Source of the DNA: Porphyromonadaceae bacterium H1
GTDB taxonomy: Bacteria > Bacteroidota > Bacteroidia > Bacteroidales > Paludibacteraceae
Direction: 5' to 3'
Length of the DNA stretch: 43,077 nucleotides
Assembly (NCBI GenBank): GCA_001653155.1
Contig: BDEJ01000055.1
Coordinates: 1-43,077 of the forward strand
Shown: positions 36,935 through 43,077 of the stretch, one piece after another
Position numbering within the stretch: the stretch's first letter is position 1
Layout of the letters: every line of letters starts with the position of its first letter
Notes under the pieces: generated by a model
The model's database searches: none
Told to the model about the DNA's origin: nothing
What the model saw: only the letters and a program-made list of their open reading frames with translations
Translations under genes and position numbers: made by a program

Positions 36935-37080
36935 GTTATTGCCGCAACAGGAAAAAGGCCCTTTCTTTGCAAACGGAAATGTTTTTGATTGAACATTGAT
37001 TTTAGTTAGTTTGTATTAGTTAGTATCTTCGGCTTCTGCTTGAAAACGCATCCTCGATGTTGCTTTCAAGCAGAAGTTCT
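36935..37080 (+). ncRNA. Candidate small RNA
   Basis: A plus-strand TACTTTTG (36927-36934) matches the -7 consensus, and a 13-bp hairpin followed by TTCTTT (37033-37082) could terminate about 140 nt later. No ORF is visible between. The -33 box is poorly placed (a TTTG only 13 nt upstream), so this is speculative. Confidence 0.25.
37033..37076 (+). terminator. Stable hairpin upstream of the hemerythrin gene
   Basis: CTTCTGCTTGAAA (37033-37045) pairs perfectly with TTTCAAGCAGAAG (37064-37076) around an 18-nt loop and is followed by TTCTTT. It lies before the hemerythrin promoter element, so it would end a transcript coming from the left or serve as a DNA site. Confidence 0.4.
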
Positions 37081-37113
37081 TTAAAAGACTGCCTGATTTT
37101 CATCAAAAAGAAC

Positions 37114-37121
37114 TATTTTTG
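37114..37121 (+). promoter_or_regulatory. Bacteroidales -7 element of the hemerythrin-LuxR unit
   Basis: TATTTTTG matches TAnnTTTG, 33 nt before the start codon at 37155. This position supports starting the protein at 37155, since an in-frame ATG at 37119 would overlap the promoter. No -33 TTTG is seen. Confidence 0.5.
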
Positions 37122-37154
37122 TTGTTTTGTAAATCTTTTTTATGCTTGCGAATT

Positions 37155-37850
37155 ATGATGAGTAAAGATACTTTTGGACCGAATGATAAGATGAGTTACA
37201 TCATCAATAGTAACTACAGCTTGTTGCTTGTTATCAGTCGCTTCGATTTATCCTTAGGGTTTGGAGATAAAACCGTTAAAGAAGTGTGTGAGTCAAAGGG
37301 CATCGATACGGCTTCCTTTCTGGCTGTGGTCAATTTCCTCTCGGAGACCCAGCACGATCCGAACAACAAGTATGAATCGCTTGAACTGGGACTCATCGTA
37401 CGTTACTTGAAGAATGCGCACAGTTATTTTTTGAACTATAAACTTCCCTCTATTCGCAGTAAATTGCTGCAGGTGGTCGACGTCTCTTCGGACAACACGC
37501 CTTACCGCGAGATATTCCTGAAGTTCTTTGACGATTATTATACGGAGGTAAAGAAGCATATGGACTATGAGAACAATATTGTTTTCCCCTATGCCATACG
37601 CTTGTCGGAAGGCAAGTCCGACCCGGAATATAATATTTCCATTTTTGAGCAGAAGCACGACCAGATTGATGCTAAGATGATAGAGTTGAAAAACATACTT
37701 CTTAAATACTACCCCTCTCAAGGTAGTAACCACTTGCTCACGGAAGTTTTATTTGATATTTACGCCTGTGAAAAGGATCTGGCATCGCATAATAACGTGG
37801 AAGATTTTTTGTTCATTCCCGCCGTCAGAACCCTGGAGCAAAAAACGTAG
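37155..37850 (+). CDS. Hemerythrin-like di-iron protein
   Basis: A 231-residue protein whose C-terminal half (about 85-220) is a hemerythrin-type four-helix bundle. Likely iron ligands are visible: H89 in NAHSYF, H135 and E139 in KKHMDYENNIVFP, H168 in EQKHDQ, H212 and E216 in SHNNVEDFLFIP. The set resembles the YtfE/ScdA group, which helps repair iron centres damaged by nitric oxide or oxidants. The N-terminal about 80 residues have the short helical layout of the ScdA N-terminal region, but without an obvious CxxC. Two adjacent ATGs (37155, 37158) are possible starts. The stop is 4 nt before the LuxR-type regulator, so the two are surely co-transcribed. Confidence 0.85.
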   Translation: MMSKDTFGPNDKMSYIINSNYSLLLVISRFDLSLGFGDKTVKEVCESKGIDTASFLAVVNFLSETQHDPNNKYESLELGLIVRYLKNAHSYFLNYKLPSIRSKLLQVVDVSSDNTPYREIFLKFFDDYYTEVKKHMDYENNIVFPYAIRLSEGKSDPEYNISIFEQKHDQIDAKMIELKNILLKYYPSQGSNHLLTEVLFDIYACEKDLASHNNVEDFLFIPAVRTLEQKT

Positions 37851-37854
37851 AGCC

Positions 37855-38463
37855 ATGAACAGCGAAACCATCAAAATACTTATTCTGGAGCCTTCCGTTA
37901 TTCTTCGCAATGGTCTTTCTATGGCGCTAAAGCGAACGCCTAAGGCCAAAATAATTGCTGTGGAAAATACGGCTCTCAGTGCTTTGCCCAATCATTTCAG
38001 CCTGTATAGACCCGACATACTCATCGTGAATCCCGTCTACTGGGGCTTTGTTGACTTGGCGAAACTTCGTGAAGACTACGACCTGCCCAAGTTGCGTTGT
38101 TTGGCTTTGCTTGGAGCCCCCGTTGAAGACTCGATTCTGAAGCAGTACGACGATAGCATCAGCATTTTCGATGCTTCGGAGCAGATAGATGCCAAGATTG
38201 CCCGAATTCTGAAAAGCTTTGCAAGCGAAGGAGAAGCACAGGAAGCCGGTGTCTTGAGCACCCGTGAAAAAGAAATTGTCAGTTGTGTGGTCAAAGGCAT
38301 GACGAACAAGGAGATTGCTACCGCTCTTTTCCTTTCTACCCATACCGTAATAACACACAGACGCAATATTTCTCGGAAGCTCGAAATTCACAGCACGGCG
38401 GGGCTTACCGTTTATGCCATTGCCAACAAGTTGATCGAAATCGAAGATCTGAATAAAAAATAA
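37855..38463 (+). CDS. LuxR/NarL-type regulator with degenerate receiver domain
   Basis: A 202-residue protein. Residues about 7-120 have the receiver fold, and about 137-195 the LuxR helix-turn-helix (LSTREKEIVSCVVKGMTNKE, IATALFLSTHTVITHRRNIS). The receiver has lost its acidic pocket: the usual Asp-Asp pair reads E12-P13, and the phospho-acceptor Asp is replaced by N59 in DILIVNPVYW. It is therefore probably not controlled by phosphorylation. The start at 37855 is chosen because it lies just after the hemerythrin stop; a longer ORF from 37753 would overlap it by about 100 nt. Coupling to the upstream di-iron protein suggests sensing of iron, haem, oxygen or NO. From memory, an orphan LuxR-type regulator linked to haemin uptake in Porphyromonas has a similar neighbourhood. 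Confidence 0.88.
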   Translation: MNSETIKILILEPSVILRNGLSMALKRTPKAKIIAVENTALSALPNHFSLYRPDILIVNPVYWGFVDLAKLREDYDLPKLRCLALLGAPVEDSILKQYDDSISIFDASEQIDAKIARILKSFASEGEAQEAGVLSTREKEIVSCVVKGMTNKEIATALFLSTHTVITHRRNISRKLEIHSTAGLTVYAIANKLIEIEDLNKK

Positions 38464-38729
38464 GCTTTCCCAGCTTTCCCTCTCTGCCCACTTCCTTGCA
38501 CAAGATGATCTTGCTGCGACGGATTCTCCTTTCTATCCATCTTAAACTTTCGTGTGTTTGATAATGCCTCTTTTTATCATCTTGATATATCCTTTGGGAG
38601 TGAATGGAATAAGAAAAATCGCAGGACATAGGCGTAACACAAACGAAACTTCTTATACTTCCGTTCTTTAAACTCTCAAAACATTGAGGTCAGAGACTTT
38701 AAAAAGCGGTTTTCGTACTCACTCACAAC

Positions 38730-38744
38730 AAAAAAACACTCAAA
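38730..38744 (+). repeat. Left copy of a 15-base inverted match
   Basis: AAAAAAACACTCAAA on the plus strand here is identical to the minus strand at 42722-42736. The two copies face each other across the three-gene module. The sequence is A-rich, so chance cannot be excluded. Confidence 0.35.
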
Positions 38745-38760
38745 GAACCCACGAAAACAA

Positions 38761-38790
38761 TCCGCAAAAAGCAAAATCACTTCTTGCGGA
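38761..38790 (-). terminator. Terminator-like hairpin after the recombinase genes
   Basis: TCCGCAAAAAG (38761-38771) pairs with CTTCTTGCGGA (38780-38790) with one mismatch and an 8-nt loop. In the minus direction the stem is followed by TTGTTTTC. It lies about 23 nt after the stop of the last recombinase. Confidence 0.5.
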
Positions 38791-38812
38791 CAAAGGTAAT
38801 AAAAAAATCGGA

Positions 38813-39721
38813 TTAACGGTTTATAATGTGGGTGTAAATTTGGGTGCTTTCCAAACAGCCGTGTCCAAGAAATCGGGCGATATTTTCTACGCTCATACCG
38901 TTCTGTAACAGGTGTGTAGCTATGGAGTGGCGTAGTATGTGGAAGTGTAGCCGTTTGCGTTTAATCTCTTCGTTATTGCATTGCTGATGTAAATAGCGTA
39001 AATCTACCGAGAGGGTTATTTTCTTCTGCACAAAAAGGCGGTCGTGTCCGCACCTGATTTGATTGCGGAAGTTGTAAATATAGTGTTGCAGAGCCTTGTA
39101 CACGTTGTCGCTCATCGGTACAATGCGGTCTTTATACCCCTTTGCCTGTCGGATAAAGAGGGTGCGTTTGTTAAAATCAATATCTTTCGGCGTCAGATTG
39201 TACCCCTCGCCCAAACGCAGCCCGCAGGCATAAAAAAGCACAAAAACCAACTTCAACTGCTCTTGTTTGAGTTGCCTGTGCTCGTGCTCTAAATGCGGGT
39301 AGAGGTTGTTTATGGTCTCTTGCAGTATTTTTATTTCTTCCACCGTAAAAGGCTCTATTCGGCGTATCCTTTGGTGTTCGTCTATGGCGATACGACGGTT
39401 GGCAGGGACAAGCGATGTTTGTGCCCCCATTTGATGCAGGAACTCGCATAACTTGTCTGTGGCGGTAAAATAATCGTTCAGATAGGAAGCACTCAGCGTT
39501 CTGCCCTTAAACTTGGTATTGGGGCGGGTCTGTTGGTATTCAAAAAAATCGTTGATGTGCTTTTGTTCGACTTGAACAATGTGGGTAATGTCTTTGCTTT
39601 CGAGCCATAGAAAAAAATCCGTTACCCTATAACCGTAGTTACATACCGTTTCGGTAGCAAATCCCAACGTATCCAACCAAAAAACGTACTGTTCGTGTAT
39701 TGCCTTAAAATGCGTGTTCAT
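38813..39721 (-). CDS. Tyrosine recombinase/integrase (complete catalytic set)
   Basis: A 302-residue tyrosine recombinase that cuts and rejoins DNA through a phosphotyrosine. The N-terminal SAM-like DNA-binding domain covers about 1-105 and the catalytic domain about 120-300. All expected active-site residues are visible: R169 (ACGLRLGEG), K194 (RQAKGYKDR), H261 and R264 (HILRHSIATHLLQNG), H287 (FLGHG) and nucleophile Y296 (STQIYTHI). The protein ends six residues after the Tyr, which is short but normal for XerC/D-like members. Its start is 4 nt after the stop of the second recombinase gene, so both are on one mRNA. Confidence 0.93.
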   Translation of the reverse strand: MNTHFKAIHEQYVFWLDTLGFATETVCNYGYRVTDFFLWLESKDITHIVQVEQKHINDFFEYQQTRPNTKFKGRTLSASYLNDYFTATDKLCEFLHQMGAQTSLVPANRRIAIDEHQRIRRIEPFTVEEIKILQETINNLYPHLEHEHRQLKQEQLKLVFVLFYACGLRLGEGYNLTPKDIDFNKRTLFIRQAKGYKDRIVPMSDNVYKALQHYIYNFRNQIRCGHDRLFVQKKITLSVDLRYLHQQCNNEEIKRKRLHFHILRHSIATHLLQNGMSVENIARFLGHGCLESTQIYTHIINR

Positions 39722-39725
39722 TGTT

Positions 39726-40658
39726 TTAGAACGGATTAAACTTTGTTATATCATCGGCAAGGTCTTCGATATGATTGGGCAGGTACTCCTCCGTGCTGAC
39801 GATACTTTTATGCCCCGCCATATATTGAGCTTTACGCAAGCCGTATGTTTTTATCCAATACGTGATAATCGAAGCCCTTATCTGTGCGAGGGTGGCAAAG
39901 TGGCGGTCTATACGTTTGAGGGCTGTTGTAAGTTGTATCAACGCCCGTGCGGCGTGCTTTTCACCGTTCCCCTGTCGGACAGGCAAAAACAATGTGTCGT
40001 TTTGTGTTTTGTTTGTCAGCAGAGGGCGTACTTCGTTTATGTAGTGTATTAACATACCTGTTTGCGTGGCGTGCAACGGCAGGGTTCTGTCTCTGCCTCT
40101 GGTGGTGGTCTGTACCGTTACGGTTGCTTTGTGCAGGTCTATATCTTCGGTTTGCAGATGTAATACCTCTCTTGTGGTCAAACCCTGATGTATAAAAAAC
40201 AGCAATATCACGTGGTTTCGGGTTTGGGCGTGATAACTCTCTTTATAAAGGGTCGGACGTATGCCCGATAAGGCTTTTTCCCGTGCCGTTTTTACGTAAA
40301 GTTGGTAATAATTATCGGCAAGTTCGGTCAGTTCTTCGGGATTGTAGATGTAATGCAGACGCCGTTTTTTCACACCCCGCAGTTTGATGAGTGCGGTAGG
40401 ATTAAGGCAGATGATACCCTGCCCGATAAGAGAATCAAAGTAATGTCGCAGGGCGATAAGTGCGTGATTACTGCTTACGGCTTGGTGGTTCTTGCAGTGT
40501 TTGAGATAGCTTAAATAATTTAATATGTCTTTTTTCTGTACGTTTATCGTATCTTGGTCGCCGTACCACGATATAAAAAGATTGACTTGCCTTGTGTATT
40601 CTTTTATCGTTACAGGGCTTTTGCCTTGTTGCCGTAAAAAGTTTTTAAAATCTTCCAT
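39726..40658 (-). CDS. Tyrosine recombinase with altered box II
   Basis: A 310-residue relative of the gene downstream. N-terminal SAM-like domain (MEDFKNFLRQQGKSPVTIKE) and a catalytic domain with R163 (GLTTREVLHLQ), R261 (LAQIRASIITYW), H283 (MAGHKSI) and a likely nucleophile Y292 (VSTEEYL). Two usual residues differ: the box II His (HxxR) is Ala258 here, and the beta-hairpin Lys position appears to be Arg (R187 in TTTRGRD). From memory, the IRASIIT-type motif is shared by a Bacteroidetes subgroup, so this is a family trait more than decay. It may cut DNA alongside the first recombinase, or serve as an architectural partner. Confidence 0.88.
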   Translation of the reverse strand: MEDFKNFLRQQGKSPVTIKEYTRQVNLFISWYGDQDTINVQKKDILNYLSYLKHCKNHQAVSSNHALIALRHYFDSLIGQGIICLNPTALIKLRGVKKRRLHYIYNPEELTELADNYYQLYVKTAREKALSGIRPTLYKESYHAQTRNHVILLFFIHQGLTTREVLHLQTEDIDLHKATVTVQTTTRGRDRTLPLHATQTGMLIHYINEVRPLLTNKTQNDTLFLPVRQGNGEKHAARALIQLTTALKRIDRHFATLAQIRASIITYWIKTYGLRKAQYMAGHKSIVSTEEYLPNHIEDLADDITKFNPF

Positions 40659-40705
40659 TGTTCAAAAATCGGTTTTTGTGTCGTCCTACTGTTAAAGTGT
40701 TGTTA

Positions 40706-42580
40706 TCATTGCGTTTGTGGGTTGGACACCTCGTTTTGGCTTACTGTCTCGCTCTCTGTCGTAACAAGGGTATAATAATACTGTCGGTTCTTCCACTCCC
40801 GATTGAGTTTTCCCTGTTGCCAGAGACGTTTTAAATAGCGGGCTTCGGTAATATGGTTTCTACCTGTCAGGGCGGTAAAATCGGTTGCGATGTATTCTCG
40901 GTTCGGGCTTTGGGCTTCGAGTTCCCAAAGCAGTTTAAGGGTATGTTCCTCTTTGTCGTTAATGCGTTTGCGTTTTGAGGGCTTTTGCGGTGGTTCTTCG
41001 CTTGGTTCTGTTGGCGGTTCTTGTTCGGGTGGTAGCGTTGCCGTTCCCTGTTCCTTGCGGTACGCTTCCCATACGTTTTTTAAGGTGGCTTGTATCTCCT
41101 GTTCGATACGGCTCTGTACCTCTGTTTGATTGCCGAAGTCTGTAAGTCTGTAAATAAATCCCTCTCGGTGCTTGTTCCCGCCTGCCACTTGGATATACGA
41201 AAACAGTTTTAATTCCTGCAAATAGCGGTTTAGCGTGCGGGGGTGTATTGCTTTGGCTTTGCGTATGTCAAGGGCGGTAAACTGATTGGTTTTAGCCTCT
41301 GTCAGATAATCGTTTAACCATTTGTAAAAACCTCGTGCGGTGGTGCTTAACTCGTCCGCCCTGCGGAACAGGCTGTTTTTGAGCAGGGCAAAAGCCGTTT
41401 CGATGTCCTGCGGGTGGGTGCGGATAAATATCTCGCCTGTGGTCTTGTCTGTCTCCTGTTCTCTCTGGTATTGGAAAAAGAAAGTGATTGTTTCGATAAA
41501 GTTAAGGAGCAGCAACAGCGATTTGCGGGGATAGGCAATATCTTCGGGCAGGTTTATCAAGGTGGCGTACGGATTGATGACGCTGATGTTTTGCAGTGAG
41601 GCAATCACGCATTTTAACAGGTGTTGGGCTTGGGTTATATCTTCGGTTCTTATCCGTCCCGCCCTGCACTTCTTTTGATACTCCATAACGGCAAGGTCTT
41701 GGGCGGGGCTGTGGTTCAGGTGCAGGCAAAGAAACGGCAATCCGAGTTCTTCAAAATTTTTGTCCGAGTAGGCACAAGCTATCAAACAGAGTTTGGCAAT
41801 CACTTTAAAGGTGGTGGAATGGAGCATTCCGTCTTTGTCTTTGGTGGCACGTGTATTTACCAACCGCCCCTGCGTTTGGAGCGTTGCCAACGGTTGCAAC
41901 ATCTGTGTCGTCCATTCCAAATCTTCGATAAAAAGAGCTTTGCCGTTAATATCCCCGCTGTCGAAGTAGTACAGGGCGTTTGCAGATATACGGCTGTGGA
42001 ACGAGTACGAACCGTTAGGCATACACTCCGAGAGCTTTTGAAGGATATAACTTTTGCCGATACCCGATTTTGCCAGACACAAAACCGAAAAGGGATTACC
42101 CGATTTGTGCGACGCCAACGCCAGAAACAGGATAAGGGCGTTGCGGTCTTCGCCCAAAATACCGATGGCGTTGAGTTGTTCCCTCAGATTGTCCGAAAGG
42201 TTTTTCCCCGAAAGAAAACGGATTGCCTTGCGTTTGTCTTCTTCACTCGGAACAAAAGCCTGTTCGGGGGCTTTGCCCTTGTAACGAAGTTCTTGCAGGC
42301 GGTACTCTTCCAACTGTAAGGTAAGGTCGTAAAGGCTGCGACTGACTTCGAGGAGCTTTAAGTCCCATTTGTCGCAAAGGGTGCGTAAGAGTTTATCCGT
42401 TTGCGGGTCGCTGTACAAGTCGAGCGTGGTACGGAACGGAGGATAGTTTTGGTAAGTAATGCGTAAAGTGCAAACCAGACGTTCTACCTGAGACAAATCC
42501 ACACCGCCCAACACATCTATCGTAAACAGCGGGTCGGTAAAGGTGATAAAATGCGAGTTGTGTATCCGTAAATTTTGCAT
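40706..42580 (-). CDS. P-loop ATPase of a mobile element, with C-terminal winged-helix regions
   Basis: A 624-residue protein with no firm name. Residues about 1-115 form an uncharacterised alpha/beta domain (FTIDVLGGVDLSQVERL). The ATPase core has Walker A at 173-177 (AKSGIGKSYIL) and Walker B near 219-220 (KALFIEDLEW). Later come a helical region with a winged-helix-like segment (FTALDIRKAKAIHPRTLNRY), a Pro/Glu-rich linker (PPEQEPPTEPSEEPPQKPSK) and a second winged-helix-like tail (FTALTGRNHITEARYLKRL). The start at 42580 is preferred over an in-frame TTG at 42691 because a promoter element lies between them (42618-42625) and the added residues are a hydrophobic/low-complexity stretch. It lies 47 nt before the recombinase pair. 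Helicase-loader, primase-associated or transposition-regulator roles are possible. Confidence 0.75.
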   Translation of the reverse strand: MQNLRIHNSHFITFTDPLFTIDVLGGVDLSQVERLVCTLRITYQNYPPFRTTLDLYSDPQTDKLLRTLCDKWDLKLLEVSRSLYDLTLQLEEYRLQELRYKGKAPEQAFVPSEEDKRKAIRFLSGKNLSDNLREQLNAIGILGEDRNALILFLALASHKSGNPFSVLCLAKSGIGKSYILQKLSECMPNGSYSFHSRISANALYYFDSGDINGKALFIEDLEWTTQMLQPLATLQTQGRLVNTRATKDKDGMLHSTTFKVIAKLCLIACAYSDKNFEELGLPFLCLHLNHSPAQDLAVMEYQKKCRAGRIRTEDITQAQHLLKCVIASLQNISVINPYATLINLPEDIAYPRKSLLLLLNFIETITFFFQYQREQETDKTTGEIFIRTHPQDIETAFALLKNSLFRRADELSTTARGFYKWLNDYLTEAKTNQFTALDIRKAKAIHPRTLNRYLQELKLFSYIQVAGGNKHREGFIYRLTDFGNQTEVQSRIEQEIQATLKNVWEAYRKEQGTATLPPEQEPPTEPSEEPPQKPSKRKRINDKEEHTLKLLWELEAQSPNREYIATDFTALTGRNHITEARYLKRLWQQGKLNREWKNRQYYYTLVTTESETVSQNEVSNPQTQ

Positions 42581-42617
42581 AACCGTTTTTATTTGCTTAT
42601 GGGTAAATATCCGTATG

Positions 42618-42625
42618 CAAAAGTA
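42618..42625 (-). promoter_or_regulatory. Bacteroidales -7 element of the ATPase-recombinase unit
   Basis: The minus strand reads TACTTTTG, matching TAnnTTTG, 37 nt before the ATG at 42580. No well-spaced -33 TTTG is seen. Its position helps decide the start codon. Confidence 0.5.
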
Positions 42626-42721
42626 CAGCAAAATCAACAAAAAAAACAGGCTTTTTACCCACACCCGGATAAACGCAATCCCCTTTCCCAAAGGCTTTTG
42701 AGCGGGGAGAGAGGTGTTTTT

Positions 42722-42736
42722 TTTGAGTGTTTTTTT
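42722..42736 (-). repeat. Right copy of a 15-base inverted match
   Basis: The minus strand reads AAAAAAACACTCAAA, identical to the plus strand at 38730-38744. Low-complexity surroundings lower its weight. Confidence 0.35.
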
Positions 42737-42895
42737 AGGGTTGGTTCTTTGGTTGTTTTTGGGGGTGGTTTTGAGGTTGTTTTTATGCGGTTCTCGGCTC
42801 GGTTTCGGGCTGCAATGGTTTGGGGTGTTGCAGATTGGTTTTAGTGTTTCGATTGGCTGTTTTTGAGGGCTTGGTTTTGATTGGGTTCTGATTTG

Positions 42896-43077
42896 TTATT
42901 CTTTTTTTATTATTTGATTTATAATGTTTTGTATTTTATTTATGTCTACCTTCGGCAGATATTTTTTGCCCCCCTTTCTTTGCCCGCTCTGCGGGCTGTT
43001 TTGTTGGTTTTTAGCGTGTTGTGGGTTTGCCGTGTGTCGTTGTGTATGCTTGATTGATAGCATTTTACGGTTGTCGG
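42896..43077 (-). CDS. Possible partial small basic protein at the window edge
   Basis: A minus-strand frame is open from the right edge to a stop at 42896-42898; an ATG at 43063 would give 55 residues. The product is rich in Lys, Gln and Asn, with GQRKGGKKYLPKVDINKI and an amphipathic isoleucine/lysine tail ending IIKKE. It resembles no family I know. It may be the end of a longer DNA-binding protein of the mobile element, or chance in A-rich DNA. Confidence 0.3.
   Translation of the reverse strand, partial: DNRKMLSIKHTQRHTANPQHAKNQQNSPQSGQRKGGKKYLPKVDINKIQNIINQIIKKE

Larger units (their letters stand above)
36683..37154. other. Gene-free stretch between divergent histone-like and hemerythrin genes
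   Basis: 472 nt without a convincing ORF. It contains the histone promoter (36746-36775, minus), a plus-strand -7-like box (36927-36934), a stable hairpin (37033-37076) and the hemerythrin -7 element (37114-37121). The stretch from 36935 to 37080 could be a small RNA gene. Confidence 0.5.
38464..38812. other. Gene-free stretch at the left border of the recombinase module
   Basis: 349 nt without a convincing gene. It holds an odd-centred palindrome (CAAGATGATCTTG at 38501-38513), a 6-bp hairpin near 38559-38579, an A/C-rich stretch from about 38715, one copy of the 15-base inverted match (38730-38744) and a terminator-like hairpin (38761-38790). The junction between chromosome and element should lie here. 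Confidence 0.45.
42581..42895. other. Strand-skewed low-complexity region upstream of the ATPase gene
   Basis: No convincing gene. From about 42720 to 42890 the minus strand is almost only A and C, with very few G, and the plus strand is G/T-rich. An open minus-strand frame runs through it only because T, and so stop codons, are rare. The right copy of the 15-base inverted match lies in it. It could be a leader, a recombination or accessory-protein site, or a Rho-loading site. Confidence 0.45.
38730..43077 (-). mobile_element. Probable integrative element module: P-loop ATPase plus two tyrosine recombinases
   Basis: Three minus-strand genes (ATPase, recombinase, recombinase) are tightly arranged beside ordinary chromosomal genes. 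From memory, related ATPases occur next to tandem tyrosine recombinases in Bacteroidetes mobile elements, sometimes fused to a CHC2 primase domain, which is absent here. The left limit is set at the 15-base inverted match and is uncertain. The right limit is either 42736 (other copy of the match) or beyond the window, since a possible coding region runs off the right edge. Confidence 0.55.

Noticed and set aside
37753-37854. N-terminal extension of the LuxR-type regulator
   Set aside because: It would overlap the hemerythrin coding region by about 100 nt; the receiver fold starts naturally after the ATG at 37855.
38684-38908. Plus-strand ORF of 74 codons at the left border of the recombinase module
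   Set aside because: It overlaps the catalytic Tyr end of the recombinase and the terminator-like hairpin; composition is low-complexity.
41621-42319. Plus-strand ORF (232 codons) opposite the ATPase gene
   Set aside because: It overlaps the Walker A region on the other strand and shows no domain; a shadow frame.
42581-42691. N-terminal extension of the ATPase from a TTG codon at 42691
   Set aside because: A promoter element (42618-42625) lies inside it, and the frame is open further upstream only because the strand has few T.
1-43077. CRISPR arrays, rRNA and tRNA genes
   Set aside because: I looked for regular short repeats with spacers and for rRNA- or tRNA-like stretches on both strands and saw none; no program was run.

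Overview
The window looks like a chromosome segment of a Bacteroidales bacterium. Signs are two SusC/SusD pairs, an ECF sigma/FecR/STN-SusC signalling set, several promoters of the TAnnTTTG type, and a small histone H1-like protein. Two secreted proteins end in type IX secretion (T9SS) sorting domains. That favours a Porphyromonas/Tannerella/Parabacteroides-like lineage over Bacteroides proper; this placement is inference.

Region 1 (1-9447, + strand) is a short polysaccharide-utilisation locus (PUL): SusC, SusD, and a 1309-residue enzyme combining a ricin-like domain, a GH76 endo-alpha-1,6-mannanase-like domain, a CBM6-like domain, four F5/8C repeats and a T9SS sorting domain.

Region 2 (9491-29894, - strand) converges on region 1 and is one large PUL. 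In transcription order it has: ECF sigma factor, FecR anti-sigma factor, SusC with an STN domain, SusD, an NlpC/P60-like lipoprotein, two related FISUMP-domain surface proteins (one a lipoprotein, one with a T9SS domain), a GH109 enzyme, an S9 serine peptidase, a GH36 alpha-galactosidase, and two more GH109 enzymes. Alpha-GalNAc and alpha-Gal cleavage together with two peptidase-like proteins suggests host O-glycopeptides (mucin or blood-group type) as substrate. This is inference.

Region 3 (30021-38463) holds ordinary chromosomal genes. On the - strand are an MFS transporter, an outer-membrane barrel protein, diaminopimelate dehydrogenase, an MsbA-like ABC exporter, purB and the histone-like gene. 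On the + strand is a two-gene unit of a hemerythrin-like di-iron protein and a LuxR-type regulator whose receiver domain has lost its phosphorylation residues.

Region 4 (about 38.7 kb to the right edge, - strand) is a probable mobile-element module: a P-loop ATPase and two tandem tyrosine recombinases, the second with an altered active site. A 15-base inverted match brackets the three genes. The right end of the element may lie outside the window. No rRNA, tRNA or CRISPR array was seen.
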